From: Actinosynnema pretiosum
Lineage (GTDB): Bacteria; Actinomycetota; Actinomycetes; Mycobacteriales; Pseudonocardiaceae
Direction of reading: 5' to 3'
DNA: 64,000 bases
NCBI RefSeq assembly: GCF_024171695.1
Contig: NZ_JAMTCF010000002.1
Coordinates: 602,507-666,506, forward strand
Shown here: piece after piece, positions 35,691 to 44,727 of the stretch
Layout of the letters: each line of letters begins with the position of its first letter
Position numbering within the stretch: the first letter of the stretch is position 1
Position numbers and translations under genes: made by a program
Notes under the pieces: model-generated
What the model was told of the DNA's origin: nothing
The model's database searches: none
Seen by the model: only the letters and a program-made list of their open reading frames with translations

Positions 35691-37409
35691 TTGTCCGCAC
35701 CCCAGGTCGCGTCGACCCGACCGCTGCGGGCGTGGCAGCGCCGCGCGCTGACCAAGTACCTCGCCTCGGGGCCGAAGGACTTCCTCGCGGTCGCCACGCC
35801 CGGCGCGGGCAAGACCACGTTCGGGCTGCGGGTCGCCGCCGAGCTGCTGGCCGACCGCACGATCGAGGCCGTGACGATCGTCGCGCCGACCGAGCACCTC
35901 AAGCACCAGTGGGCGAAGTCCGCCGCCGAGGCGGGCATCGCCATCGACTCGAACTTCCGCAACACGAACGCGGTCACCTCCAGGGACTACCACGGCGTGG
36001 CGGTCACCTACGCGCAGGTGGCCGCGCACCCCACGCTGCACCGGGTGCGCACCGAGAACCGCAAGACGCTCGTGCTGCTCGACGAGGTGCACCACGGCGG
36101 TGACGCCAAGTCGTGGGGCGACGCGATCCGCGAGGCGTTCACCCCGGCGACCCGCAGGCTGTCGCTGACCGGGACGCCGTTCCGCAGCGACGACTCGCCG
36201 ATCCCGTTCATCTCCTACGAGCACGCGGCCGACGGCACCCAGCGCAGCCGCTCCGACCACGCCTACGGCTACGCCGACGCCCTGCGCGACGGCGTGGTCC
36301 GGCCGGTGATCTTCCTGGCCTACTCGGGCGAGGCGCACTGGCGCACCAGCGCGGGCGAGGAGTTCGTGGCGCGCCTCGGCGAGCCGCTCACCCAGGAGCA
36401 GACCGCGCGCGCCTGGCGCACCGCGCTCGACCCGACCGGCGAGTGGATGCCGTCGGTGCTGCTGGCCGCAGACAAGCGGCTCACCCAGCTGCGCGCGAAC
36501 GGCATCCCGGACGCGGGCGGCCTGGTCATCGCCACCGACCAGACCGTGGCGAAGGCGTACGCGGAGATCCTCAAGCGGGTGACCGGCCACGACGCGACCC
36601 TGGTGCTCTCGGACGACCCCAAGGCGTCGGGCCGCATCGCCGAGTTCGCGGCCACCACCGAGCGCTGGATGATCGCGGTCCGGATGGTGTCCGAGGGCGT
36701 GGACGTGCCCCGGCTCGCCGTGGGCGTGTACGCCACCAGCGCGTCGACGCCGCTGTACTTCGCGCAGGCCATCGGCCGGTTCGTGCGCTCGCGCGCGAAG
36801 GGCGAGACGGCCAGCGTGTTCCTGCCGAGCGTGCCGGTGCTGCTGGGGCTGGCCAGCGAGCTGGAGCAGCAGCGCGACCACATCCTCGGCAAGCCGCACC
36901 GGGAGAAGGACGGCTGGGACGACGAGCTGCTCGCCCAGGCCAACCAGACCAAGGACGAGGAGGGCGAGGAGGACCGCGCGTTCACCGTCCTGGGCGCCTC
37001 GGCCGAGCTGGACCAGGTGATCTACGACGGCTCGTCGTTCGGCACGGCGGCGCACGTGGGCAGCGAGGAGGAGCAGGAGTACCTGGGCCTGCCCGGCCTG
37101 CTCGCGCCGGACCAGGTGCGCGCCCTGCTGCGTCAGCGGCAGGAGAAGCAGCTGGTGGAGGCCAGCAAGCGCAAGGCCGACGCGCCCGCCCCCGTCGCAC
37201 CCCCGGTGACCAGGCCCGCGGGCGTGCAGGAGCAGCTGGCGGCGCTGCGCAAGGAGCTGAACTCGCTGGTCGCGATGCACCACCACCGCACGAAGAAGCC
37301 GCACGGCAAGATCCACAACCAGCTGCGCGAGTACTGCGGCGGCCCGCCGACCGCGATGGCGTCGATCGAGCAGCTCGAAGAGCGCATCGCGACGCTGCGC
37401 TCCTGGTAG
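35691..37409 (+). CDS. DEAD/DEAH-box helicase (superfamily 2)
   Basis: A 572-residue ATP-dependent helicase. The motifs are Q-like RPLRAWQRRALTKYL, I ATPGAGKTTFGLRVA, Ia VAPTEHLKHQWAKSAA, II LLDEVHHGGD, III SLTGTPFRSDD, V MVSEGVDVPRLAVGVYAT and VI FAQAIGRFVRSR. A C-terminal helical region with RKELNSLVAMHHHRTKKPHGKIHNQLR is shared with actinobacterial relatives and may contact nucleic acid. It likely starts at TTG 35691, after an AGAAGAGG site. The fold is close to UvrB/RecG-like DNA translocases, but no nuclease or methylase partner lies alongside, so a stand-alone repair or RNA role remains open. Confidence 0.88.
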   Translation: MSAPQVASTRPLRAWQRRALTKYLASGPKDFLAVATPGAGKTTFGLRVAAELLADRTIEAVTIVAPTEHLKHQWAKSAAEAGIAIDSNFRNTNAVTSRDYHGVAVTYAQVAAHPTLHRVRTENRKTLVLLDEVHHGGDAKSWGDAIREAFTPATRRLSLTGTPFRSDDSPIPFISYEHAADGTQRSRSDHAYGYADALRDGVVRPVIFLAYSGEAHWRTSAGEEFVARLGEPLTQEQTARAWRTALDPTGEWMPSVLLAADKRLTQLRANGIPDAGGLVIATDQTVAKAYAEILKRVTGHDATLVLSDDPKASGRIAEFAATTERWMIAVRMVSEGVDVPRLAVGVYATSASTPLYFAQAIGRFVRSRAKGETASVFLPSVPVLLGLASELEQQRDHILGKPHREKDGWDDELLAQANQTKDEEGEEDRAFTVLGASAELDQVIYDGSSFGTAAHVGSEEEQEYLGLPGLLAPDQVRALLRQRQEKQLVEASKRKADAPAPVAPPVTRPAGVQEQLAALRKELNSLVAMHHHRTKKPHGKIHNQLREYCGGPPTAMASIEQLEERIATLRSW

Positions 37410-37653
37410 GCGCCGAGCGGCCGGGGGCGTCGACCGGTCGGGGGCCGACCGGCCAGGGCGCCGAGGAGGCGGCCCGGCTGGGCGCGAACCGGTTGGAGGC
37501 CGGCTGGGGGAGTCGCCAACCCGCCGGTGCGCGGGCCGGGGACGCCGACCGCCGGCGTCCGCCGCCGAGCCCGCGCCGGGCGTCCGCCCCGCTGTCGCCC
37601 GCCCACCGGCGCCCGTGAGTCCCCCCGAAGCCCGCCGCGCCCCGCAGGCTTCC

Positions 37654-37730
37654 GCCCGCAGCCCGCAGCCCGCAGCCCGCAGCCCGCAGCCCGCAGCCCG
37701 CAGCGCCCCGCAGCCCGCAGCGCCCCGCAG
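37654..37730. repeat. 7-bp tandem repeat (GCCCGCA)n
   Basis: Seven exact head-to-tail copies of GCCCGCA (37654-37702) followed by variant longer units (GCGCCCCGCA). It lies in an 812-base gap (37410-38221) between the helicase and xylF genes. The left three quarters of that gap is a cytosine-rich, purine-poor strand with no credible gene; the last 230 bases are A/T-richer and hold the xylF promoter region. Confidence 0.85.
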
Positions 37731-38161
37731 CCCCCGTGCTCCCGTCGCACGCGCGCTCCCGCCTGCCGCCCGCGCCCGCCATCCCCGGCGCCGCACCCCC
37801 GTGCTCCCGCCGCCCGCCCGTTCGGGCTTTCCGGCCCCTGATCCGGGCGCGAATCCCTCCCGAACCGGGCCGCGCCCCTCCCGCGCGCCCCCTCCCCACC
37901 CCCACCGCGCCGCCCCGTTCGCGTCGCCCGGTGCTCCGTCCGCGCGCCCCTCCGGCGCCCCCGCCACACCCCGGATCCGGATCTTCACCCGACCGCTGGG
38001 CCGTTCGTGTCGATGCGACCGCACCGGTCGCTGTTCATCACGCCTGGTGGTTTACTACTGCATTCGGCGTAACGTCATGTCCGTTCGGTTACACCTCCGT
38101 TAGCTCTTCGTGTCCCTTGACCGATCTAGTGTGCTTCCGGTCACCGGCCTTCCGGACATAC

Positions 38162-38176
38162 GTTGTGCGCCACAAC
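38162..38176. promoter_or_regulatory. Candidate operator of the xylose-type operon
   Basis: GTTGTG-CGC-CACAAC is a 15-bp palindrome 45 bases before the xylF ATG. It lies in the A/T-rich promoter zone, downstream of a TAGTGT (38129-38134) that could be a -10. The ROK repressor encoded at the end of the operon is the natural candidate to bind it. Confidence 0.45.
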
Positions 38177-38221
38177 ATTTTCTGCCCGCCGGCAGACACA
38201 GCGCAGTGAAAGGGATGGCGG

Positions 38222-39358
38222 ATGCGGACCAAGAGCCTCGCCCTCATCGCCGTTGGCACGGGTCTCGCCGTGGCCATGACGGCGTGCGGCGCCAACACCT
38301 CCTCGGGTGGCAGCACGACCTCGGACACCAGCTCGGCCAGCGGATCGGGCGGCGAGAAGGTCGGCGTCATCCTCCCGGAGACGAAGTCCTCCGCCCGCTG
38401 GGAGGGCTTCGACAAGCCCCTCCTGGAGAAGGCGCTCAAGGCCGAGGGCCTCGACCCCGACATCCAGAACGCCCAGGGCGACGTGCAGAAGTTCTCCACC
38501 CTCGCCGACGGCATGATCAACTCGGGCGTCAAGGTCCTGATCATCGCCACGCCCAACAGCGAGATCGGCGCGACCGTGGCCAAGAAGGCCGAGGCGCAGG
38601 GCATCCAGGTCATCGACTACGACCGCCTCAACCTCGGCGGCAGCTCGAAGTACTACGTGTCCTTCGACAACGTCAAGGTCGGCGAGCTGCAGGGCGAGGG
38701 CCTGGTCGCGGGCCTGAACGCGCTCGCCCCCGGCAAGAAGGGCGCCGAGGTCATCGAGATCGAGGGCGCGCCCACCGACAACAACGCCACGCTCTTCTAC
38801 AACGGCCAGCAGAACGTGCTCAAGCCGAAGTACGCCTCTGGCGACCTGAAGCTGGTGCAGTCCCAGCCCATCGACGACTGGGACAACCAGAAGGGCGGCA
38901 CCACCTTCGAGCAGATCCTCACCGCCAACGGCCAGAAGGTCGACGGCGTCGTGGCCGCCAACGACGGGCTCGCGGGCGCGGTCATCACCGTGCTGAAGAA
39001 GTTCGGCCTCAACGGCAAGGTCCCGGTCACCGGCCAGGACGCCACCCCCGAGGGCCTGCAGGCCGTGCTGCGCGGCGACCAGTACATGACCGTCTTCAAG
39101 CCGATCGACGAGGAGGCGGAGGCCACCGCCAAGCTCGCCGCCGCGCTCGCCAAGGGCGACACCGCCGCCGCCGACAAGCTCGCCTCCGGCACGGTGAACG
39201 ACCCCAAGGGCAACCGCGACGTCAAGTCGGTCCTGCTCACCGCCCAGCTGATCACCAAGGACAAGGTGAAGACCGTGGTCGACGCGGGCTTCGTCAAGGC
39301 CTCGGAGATCTGCGTCGCCGACACCACCGCGATCTGCGCCGAGCTCGGCATCAAGTAG
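38222..39358 (+). CDS. xylF: Xylose-type sugar ABC transporter substrate-binding lipoprotein
   Basis: A 378-residue secreted lipoprotein. The signal peptide ends LAVAMTA-C and a Ser/Thr/Gly linker follows. The type I binding-protein fold (Peripla_BP_4) shows KVGVILPETKSSARWEGFDKP, LIIATPNSEIGATVAKKAEAQGIQVIDYDRLN, YVSFDNVKVGELQGEGL, IEGAPTDNNATLFYNGQQN and VVAANDGLAGAVITVLKK, all typical of XylF. ATG 38222 has an AAAGGGA site. It is the first gene of a binding protein, ATPase, permease and ROK regulator operon. Xylose is the best guess; other pentoses are possible. Confidence 0.9.
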   Translation: MRTKSLALIAVGTGLAVAMTACGANTSSGGSTTSDTSSASGSGGEKVGVILPETKSSARWEGFDKPLLEKALKAEGLDPDIQNAQGDVQKFSTLADGMINSGVKVLIIATPNSEIGATVAKKAEAQGIQVIDYDRLNLGGSSKYYVSFDNVKVGELQGEGLVAGLNALAPGKKGAEVIEIEGAPTDNNATLFYNGQQNVLKPKYASGDLKLVQSQPIDDWDNQKGGTTFEQILTANGQKVDGVVAANDGLAGAVITVLKKFGLNGKVPVTGQDATPEGLQAVLRGDQYMTVFKPIDEEAEATAKLAAALAKGDTAAADKLASGTVNDPKGNRDVKSVLLTAQLITKDKVKTVVDAGFVKASEICVADTTAICAELGIK

Positions 39359-39387
39359 CCCGACCCAGCAAGCCCACGCGCGCCGAA

Positions 39388-39421
39388 GGCGGGACGTCCC
39401 CGGATCGGGGGACGTCCCGCC
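39388..39421 (+). terminator. Intercistronic hairpin between xylF and xylG
   Basis: GGCGGGACGTCCCC (39388-39401) pairs perfectly with 39408-39421 around a 6-base loop. It lies within the 95-base gap inside the operon. Such stems usually act as partial terminators or 3' mRNA stabilisers that keep binding-protein levels above those of the membrane subunits. Confidence 0.75.
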
Positions 39422-39453
39422 CGTGGCGGGCCAGCACCGTGAGGACTCAAGCA

Positions 39454-40227
39454 GTGAGCGAGCCGATTCTCGAACTGCGCGGCGTCAACAAGAGCTTCGG
39501 ACCCGTGCACGTGCTCCACGACATCGACTTCACCGTTCGCGCGGGTGAGGTCACCGCGCTCGTCGGCGACAACGGCGCGGGCAAGTCGACCCTGGTCAAG
39601 TGCATCGCAGGCATCCACCCCACCGACTCCGGCGACCTGCTGTTCAAGGGCGAGCCGGTCACCGTCACCGGCCCGCGCGACGCGGCGGCCCTCGGCATCG
39701 AGGTCGTCTACCAGGACCTCGCGCTGTGCGACAACCTGGACATCGTCCAGAACATGTTCCTCGGCCGCGAGCGCGGGAAGTTCGGCACGCTCGACGAGGC
39801 CGACATGGAGCAGGCCGCGCGCAAGACCCTCACCTCGCTGTCCGTGCGCACCGTGAAGTCCGTGCGCACCCAGGTCTCCTCGCTGTCCGGCGGGCAGCGG
39901 CAGACCGTCGCCATCGCCAAGGCGGTGCTGTGGGACAGCAAGGTCGTGCTGCTGGACGAGCCGACCGCCGCGCTCGGCGTCGCGCAGACCCGGCAGGTGC
40001 TCGACCTGGTCCGCAGGCTCGCCGAGCAGGGCCTCGGCGTGGTGCTGATCAGCCACAACATGAACGACGTCTTCGAGGTCGCCGACCGCATCGCCTGCCT
40101 CTACCTGGGGCGGATGGCCGCCGAGGTGAGCACCAAGGACGTCACGCACGGCCAGGTGGTCGAGCTGATCACCGCGGGCCGCTCCGGCGACCTGGGCATC
40201 GCCCGAGCCGAGAGCGCGACCATCTGA
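39454..40227 (+). CDS. xylG: Sugar ABC transporter ATP-binding protein
   Basis: A 257-residue single-domain ATPase. Walker A is GDNGAGKSTLVK, the Q-loop lies in VVYQDLALCDNLDIVQNMFLGRE, the signature is LSGGQRQ, and Walker B is VVLLDEPTAALG, followed by the switch His in LISHNMNDVFEVADR. E. coli XylG has two such domains (about 510 residues); this half-length form is common in actinobacteria and must dimerise. The GTG at 39454 has GAGGA 8 bases upstream; GTG 39439 is the alternative. The stop overlaps a possible ATG of the permease gene by one base. Confidence 0.9.
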   Translation: MSEPILELRGVNKSFGPVHVLHDIDFTVRAGEVTALVGDNGAGKSTLVKCIAGIHPTDSGDLLFKGEPVTVTGPRDAAALGIEVVYQDLALCDNLDIVQNMFLGRERGKFGTLDEADMEQAARKTLTSLSVRTVKSVRTQVSSLSGGQRQTVAIAKAVLWDSKVVLLDEPTAALGVAQTRQVLDLVRRLAEQGLGVVLISHNMNDVFEVADRIACLYLGRMAAEVSTKDVTHGQVVELITAGRSGDLGIARAESATI

Positions 40228-40292
40228 TGGCCAGCCACCCCGACCGCCCCGAAGCGGCGGACCCCGTTACCCGGCCGCGTGAGGACCCGAGC

Positions 40293-41717
40293 ATGACCAA
40301 CACCACCGCGGAGAAGGCGTCCCCGGACGGCGGCGCCATCTCCGACTTCGGCATCGACACCACCTCCCGGTCCACCGGGGAGGCCGTGCGCGACTACTTC
40401 GCCCGGCTGCGCGGCGGTGAGCTCGGCTCGCTGCCCGCCCTGCTCGGACTGGTCGTGCTGCTGATCGTCTTCAGCTCGCTGTCCGACTCCTTCCTGACCC
40501 TGGGCAACATCGCGAACCTGCTCGCGCAGGGCGCGGGCGTCACGATCATCGCCATGGGCCTGGTGTTCGTGCTGCTGCTGGGCGAGATCGACCTGTCCGC
40601 GGGCACCGCGTCCGGCGTCACCGCCTCGGTCATGGCGCTGCACCTGGTCAAGGGCGGCAACCTCATGGGCGGCATGGGGGACACGGTGTTCTACGTGTTC
40701 TGCGGCCTGCTCGCGCTCGCCGTCGTGCTCGCCGCCGTCATGCGGATCTGGGCGGGCGCGGCGCTGTCCGCCGTCGCGCTGGCGATCGCCGCGATCGGCG
40801 TGCCCGCCAACCCGTGGGTGGAGATGCTGCTCGCGGTCTGCGTCGGCGCGGCCATCGGCTGCATCACCGGGTTCCTGGTCGCCCGCGTCGGCATCCCGTC
40901 GTTCGTGGTGACCCTGGCGCTGTTCCTGGCCTGGGGCGGCGTGATCCTCCAGTTCATCGGGCAGGGCGGCACGCTCGGCCTCAACGACGACGTGCTGTTC
41001 AAGGTGGCCAACGGCAACCTCGACACCACCGGCAGCTGGGTGCTGTTCGTGCTCGCGGCGGGCGGCTTCTCCGCCGTGGTGCTGGGCAGGCACTTCTCCC
41101 GGCTGCGCAGGGGACTCGTCGCAGGGCCCACCCCGCTGGTGCTGGTCAGGGTCGGGCTGGTCGTCGTGCTCGGCGCCGTCGCGACCTACGCGCTCACCCT
41201 CAACCGCTCGGTCAGCGACCTGGTCGTCATCCAGGGCGTGCCGTACGTGGTGCCGATCGTGCTGGTGCTGCTGGTGATCGGCACGTTCGTGCTCGACCGC
41301 ACCCGCTACGGCAGGCACGTGTACGCGGTGGGCGGCAACCAGGAAGCGGCCAGGCGCGCGGGCATCAACGTGCCGCAGATCCGGATGAGCGTGTTCGTCA
41401 TCGCCTCCAGCGCGGCGGCGATCGGCGCGATCGTCTACTCGTCCAAGGTCGGGTCGGTCGACCCGAACGCGGGCGGCGGCAACACGTTGCTACTGTCGGT
41501 CGGTGCGGCGGTCATCGGCGGTACCTCCCTGTTCGGCGGCAAGGGCCGCCTGCGGGACGCGGTCATCGGCGGCGCCGTGCTCGCCACCATCACCAACGGC
41601 ATGGGCCTGCTCAAGCAGCCCGCGGCCGTGGTGTTCATCGTGACCGGACTGGTCCTGCTGCTCGCCGCGAGCGTCGACGCGCTGTCCCGGCGCCGGGCGG
41701 CGGCGTCCCCGCGCTGA
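40293..41717 (+). CDS. xylH: Sugar ABC transporter permease
   Basis: About 474 residues from ATG 40293, which has GAGGA 7 bases upstream; ATG 40227, overlapping the ATPase stop, would add 22 residues. A soluble N-terminus of about 45 residues precedes ten or more hydrophobic segments. RbsC/XylH-family landmarks are NLLAQGAGVTIIAMGLVFVLLLGEIDLSAG, GFLVARVGIPSFVVTLALFLAWGG, YGRHVYAVGGNQEAARRAGINV and GGTSLFGGKGRLRDAVIGGAVLATITNGMGLL. It forms the channel with two copies of the ATPase and takes sugar from the lipoprotein. Confidence 0.92.
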   Translation: MTNTTAEKASPDGGAISDFGIDTTSRSTGEAVRDYFARLRGGELGSLPALLGLVVLLIVFSSLSDSFLTLGNIANLLAQGAGVTIIAMGLVFVLLLGEIDLSAGTASGVTASVMALHLVKGGNLMGGMGDTVFYVFCGLLALAVVLAAVMRIWAGAALSAVALAIAAIGVPANPWVEMLLAVCVGAAIGCITGFLVARVGIPSFVVTLALFLAWGGVILQFIGQGGTLGLNDDVLFKVANGNLDTTGSWVLFVLAAGGFSAVVLGRHFSRLRRGLVAGPTPLVLVRVGLVVVLGAVATYALTLNRSVSDLVVIQGVPYVVPIVLVLLVIGTFVLDRTRYGRHVYAVGGNQEAARRAGINVPQIRMSVFVIASSAAAIGAIVYSSKVGSVDPNAGGGNTLLLSVGAAVIGGTSLFGGKGRLRDAVIGGAVLATITNGMGLLKQPAAVVFIVTGLVLLLAASVDALSRRRAAASPR

Positions 41718-41718
41718 C

Positions 41719-42891
41719 GTGACCACACCCACCGCGGGTGCCCGGCCGGACGAGGTCCGCAGGCACAACCGCACCGCGCTGCTGCGCAGGCTGCACGTCG
41801 ACGGACCGTCCACCAGGGCCGAGCTGGCGGCTGAGCTCGGGCTCAACCGCAGCACCATCAAGGCCCTGGTGGACGGCCTCGCCGAGTCCGGTGTGGTCGC
41901 CGAGCGGGTGCCCGCGCAGCGCTCCGGCGCGGGGCGGCCGTCGCTGCTGGTGCTGCCGCAGCCCACCGCCGCCGTGGTGCTCGCGGTGGACGTGCGGGTC
42001 GAGCAGGTCGCGATGGGCGTCATCGGCCTCGGCGGCGACATCCTCGGCCGCGACTCGTGGAACCTGCACCACCGCTCCCGCCAGCCCGCCGAGGTCATCA
42101 CGCACGTCGCCGACTCGGCGAAGCTGCTGGCCGACGAGCTGGACGTGGTCCCGGTCGCGGTCGGCGTCTCGGTGCCCGGCGTGGTGCGGCGCTCGGACGG
42201 GCTCGTGCACGAGGCGCCCAACCTGCACTGGACCGAGGTGGAGCTGGGCAAGCGCCTGGAGGCGGTGCTGAAGGCGCCCGTCCAGGTCGGCAACGACGCC
42301 GAGCTGGGCGCGCTGGCCGAGCACCTGCGGGGCGCGGCGCGCGGGGCCTCGGACGTCGTCTACATCTCCGCCGACGTGGGCGTCGGCGGCGGGGTGATCT
42401 CGTCCGGGCACCCGCTGCGCGGCGCGGGCGGGTACGTCGGCGAGCTGGGGCACATGCTGGTCCGGCCCGACGGGCGCACCTGCTACTGCGGGTGCCGGGG
42501 CTGCTGGGAGACCGAGGTCGGCGAGTCCGCGCTGTGCCGCGCGCTGGCCCTGCCCGAGGACGCGCCGCGCGGGGCGGTGGTCGCCGAGCTGCGGTCGCTG
42601 GCCGACGACCCGTCCTCCGTGGAGCACCGGCTCGGCGAGTTCACCGAGTGGCTCGCGCTCGGGCTGGTCACGGTGGTCAACATGTTCGGACCGGAACTGG
42701 TGGTGCTGGGCGACCTGCTCGCCGTGCTGCCGGACGCGGTCGTCGACCGGGTGCGGGCGGTGGTGCGCGAGCGCAGCCTGGTCAGCCGGGCCATCGGCGG
42801 CACCAGGATCACCAGCTCACCGCTGGGGCGCGACGCGAAGCTGATCGGCGCGGCGGAACTGGCGTTCGAGCCGGTGCTCGGCCTGGTCTGA
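41719..42891 (+). CDS. ROK-family transcriptional repressor, XylR-like
   Basis: A 390-residue repressor: a winged helix at about 10-80 (RRHNRTALLRRLHVDGPSTRAELAAELGLNRSTIKALVDGL), then a ROK sugar-binding domain with VAVGVSVPGVV, VQVGNDAELGALAEH, YISADVGVGGGVI and GYVGELGHMLV. The zinc motif CYCGCRGCWETE is intact. It starts one base after the permease stop, so it is co-transcribed with the importer. By family rule it represses this operon until the sugar binds. The palindrome at 38162 is its likely site. The name xylR is withheld because the ligand is not shown. Confidence 0.9.
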   Translation: MTTPTAGARPDEVRRHNRTALLRRLHVDGPSTRAELAAELGLNRSTIKALVDGLAESGVVAERVPAQRSGAGRPSLLVLPQPTAAVVLAVDVRVEQVAMGVIGLGGDILGRDSWNLHHRSRQPAEVITHVADSAKLLADELDVVPVAVGVSVPGVVRRSDGLVHEAPNLHWTEVELGKRLEAVLKAPVQVGNDAELGALAEHLRGAARGASDVVYISADVGVGGGVISSGHPLRGAGGYVGELGHMLVRPDGRTCYCGCRGCWETEVGESALCRALALPEDAPRGAVVAELRSLADDPSSVEHRLGEFTEWLALGLVTVVNMFGPELVVLGDLLAVLPDAVVDRVRAVVRERSLVSRAIGGTRITSSPLGRDAKLIGAAELAFEPVLGLV

Positions 42892-42915
42892 GCGCGGTCC
42901 GCGCGCGGGTCCTGT

Positions 42916-43049
42916 TCGGACTTCCCGGCGCCGGACTTCCCCGCGCCGGACCACGCGGTGTCGGACCACGCGGTGTCGGATCTCCCGCACCGGACTTCGC
43001 CGTGGTGGACTTCCCCGCACCGGACTTCGCGGTGTCGGATTTCCGGTGC
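42916..43049. repeat. 15-bp tandem repeat (about nine copies)
   Basis: Units of the form [T/C]CGGACTTCCCCGCG follow each other at a 15-base period, with one 14-base unit, starting 25 bases after the ROK stop. Read in the ROK frame they give pentapeptides such as SDFPA and PDHAV, but the frame is lost at the short unit. The remaining gap to 43444 shows two copies of GTGCCGCAAACG (near 43046 and 43088) and no gene. Confidence 0.85.
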
Positions 43050-43444
43050 CGCAAACGCTTCCGGTCCTCGCGCACCACGATCCGCCGGTGCCGCAAACGT
43101 TGTCGTCCTCCGAGCGCGGTGTTCCGCTGACGCCCCAAGGACTTCCAGTCCACGCGCTCGGGCGAGTCGCCCGTTCCGCGCGTCCACCGGCGACGCGGCC
43201 ACGTCCGGCCGCGCCCTCGCCGTCCCGCACCGCTCTCCGCGCCGTGGCAGCGGATCGGTGTTCGGGACCTGTTTCCGCGTTCTCCCGCTCCGGGACCCCT
43301 GCACCGCCCGAATGGGCCCTGCTGCCCGGAGGACGGCGGTCCTCCGGATGCAGGGGAGCGGGGACCAGCGCGGCTTTCCCACCGCGTCGAACCCCGCCCC
43401 GGACGGCTTGGGTGTTCGGGCCGCCTGTTCGGCGGCCCACCGGA

Positions 43445-43624
43445 TCAGCCCTGCTGCAGCTCGGCAGCGAGCTCGCGCAGCTTCGTGCTGTGCTCGCGGG
43501 CGTGGTGCCCGCAGAACAGCAGCTCGCCCCCGGAGGGGAGCACGGCGCGAACCTGGGCAGCGGCCCCGCAGCGGTCGCAGCGGTCGGCAGCGGTCAACGC
43601 GGGGCGGGTGAGCGTAGTAGTCAT
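43445..43624 (-). CDS. DUF7455-type small zinc-ribbon protein
   Basis: A 59-residue protein: TAADRCDRCGAAAQVRAVLPSGGELLFCGHHAREHSTKL, with CDRC and a downstream CGHH that together can hold a zinc ion. Function unknown. Genes of this kind lie near sigA in many actinobacteria. The ATG at 43624 has a GGAGGGAG site. Confidence 0.88.
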   Translation of the reverse strand: MTTTLTRPALTAADRCDRCGAAAQVRAVLPSGGELLFCGHHAREHSTKLRELAAELQQG

Positions 43625-44152
43625 GGAAATCTCCCTCCGTCCCGGCACCGGGGATCGGTGCCTCACACCTAGCTGCGACCAACTCGCACCTGGCTGGCGC
43701 GCGGTGTTCGCTTGCTTCCACTCTTGCAGACGCACGGGCGTAAGTCAGTGTTCCCTGGGCCGTGGCGACCCGCGTCACTCCCACTCTTACCCGCGCCATC
43801 CGGTGTTCGAACCCGCGTCGCCACCGGTTCGGCACCCCTGCGATCACTTTCCGCTGTCAGGTCGCCACGCCTGGACCAGCCGCAACGGGGCCGGGAGGCC
43901 CAGCACTGCTCCGGAAGGAGGTTTCTGCGGGGCTGACCGTGTGATGGGTCGCACACACGTCCGCCTAGAGCGAACACACCCCGCAGAGCCCACGATCCGG
44001 GCCGAAAGCGTCTCCCGCACCATCGGCAGCTCCGCGCGGATCGGAGCGGAACCGAGGTGTGACTCAGGTCTCTTTTCCTTCGGGGGACTGATCCCCGTCA
44101 CTGCGGGAAACCGGGTGACCACCGTGGAAGCACACCGCTCGGAAGGGGAGAC
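43625..44152. other. Intergenic spacer upstream of the DUF7455 and lipoprotein genes
   Basis: A divergent gap of 528 bases with lower G+C than its surroundings. It should hold promoters for both flanking genes. The only clear element is the GGAAGGGGAG ribosome site at 44141-44150. No coding frame, RNA gene or repeat is convincing. Confidence 0.4.
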
Positions 44153-44710
44153 ATGCGCCCAGCGCACCTGATCGCGCCCGTCGTGGCCGCCATCGTCCTG
44201 TCGGCCTGCGGAACCGGGGGGAGCCCCGAGACCCCGGACTTACCGGACGGTCCCGGCAGCGCGGCCTCCCCGGTGGACAGCACCCGGCCGCGCGGGACGA
44301 GCACGCCGCCCGACGACGCCTGCGCCCCGGAGCAGCTCACCGTCACCACCGCCGAACGACCGGCGCCGGTCGCCGACGAGACCCTGTTCGTCCTCCGGTT
44401 CACGCCCAACGAGGGCGTCACCTGCGCCCTGCGGGGCGCGCCGGAGGACCTGGAGTTCTTCGACGCGGACGGCAACGCCCTGCCCGTCGAGGTCACCCCG
44501 GCCCCGAGCGGCGACCCCGAGCGGGTCGTGCTGACCGGCGGGGTCCCGAAGGTGGTCTACCTGTCGGCCCCGAAGCGGGAGGACGGCCAGCCCGCCGCCA
44601 AGGTCGGCTTCACCCTGCCCGGCGGCCTCGGCGGCTTCACCACGCACGACTGGCCCGCCCCCGTCACCGGCCCGGTGACCGTCGCCCCGATCGGCGACGA
44701 GGTCGGCTGA
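44153..44710 (+). CDS. Hypothetical secreted lipoprotein (DUF4232-like)
   Basis: A 185-residue predicted lipoprotein with the lipobox AIVLSA-C at about residue 19. A Pro/Ser/Thr linker follows, then a beta-rich domain with two Cys (DDACAPEQLTVTTAERP and GVTCALRGAPEDLEFFDADGNALPVEV), resembling the DUF4232 group found in actinobacterial lipoproteins. It differs from the twin lipoproteins at 23.3-24.5 kb and does not have their promoter. The ATG at 44153 has a good GGAAGGGGAG site. It converges on sigA across a terminator. Confidence 0.75.
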   Translation: MRPAHLIAPVVAAIVLSACGTGGSPETPDLPDGPGSAASPVDSTRPRGTSTPPDDACAPEQLTVTTAERPAPVADETLFVLRFTPNEGVTCALRGAPEDLEFFDADGNALPVEVTPAPSGDPERVVLTGGVPKVVYLSAPKREDGQPAAKVGFTLPGGLGGFTTHDWPAPVTGPVTVAPIGDEVG

Positions 44711-44727
44711 CCGCTCCCGCGAATGCC

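Noticed and set aside
35223..38024. A 933-codon open frame on the minus strand
   Set aside because: It is the antisense shadow of the helicase and the G+C-rich spacer. Its product is Arg/Gly/Ala-rich with no family motif, and codon positions do not show the genome's bias.
38117..38122. TTGACC as a -35 element for xylF
   Set aside because: No TAnnnT lies 16-18 bases downstream; the nearby TAGTGT is too close. The true -35 was left uncalled.
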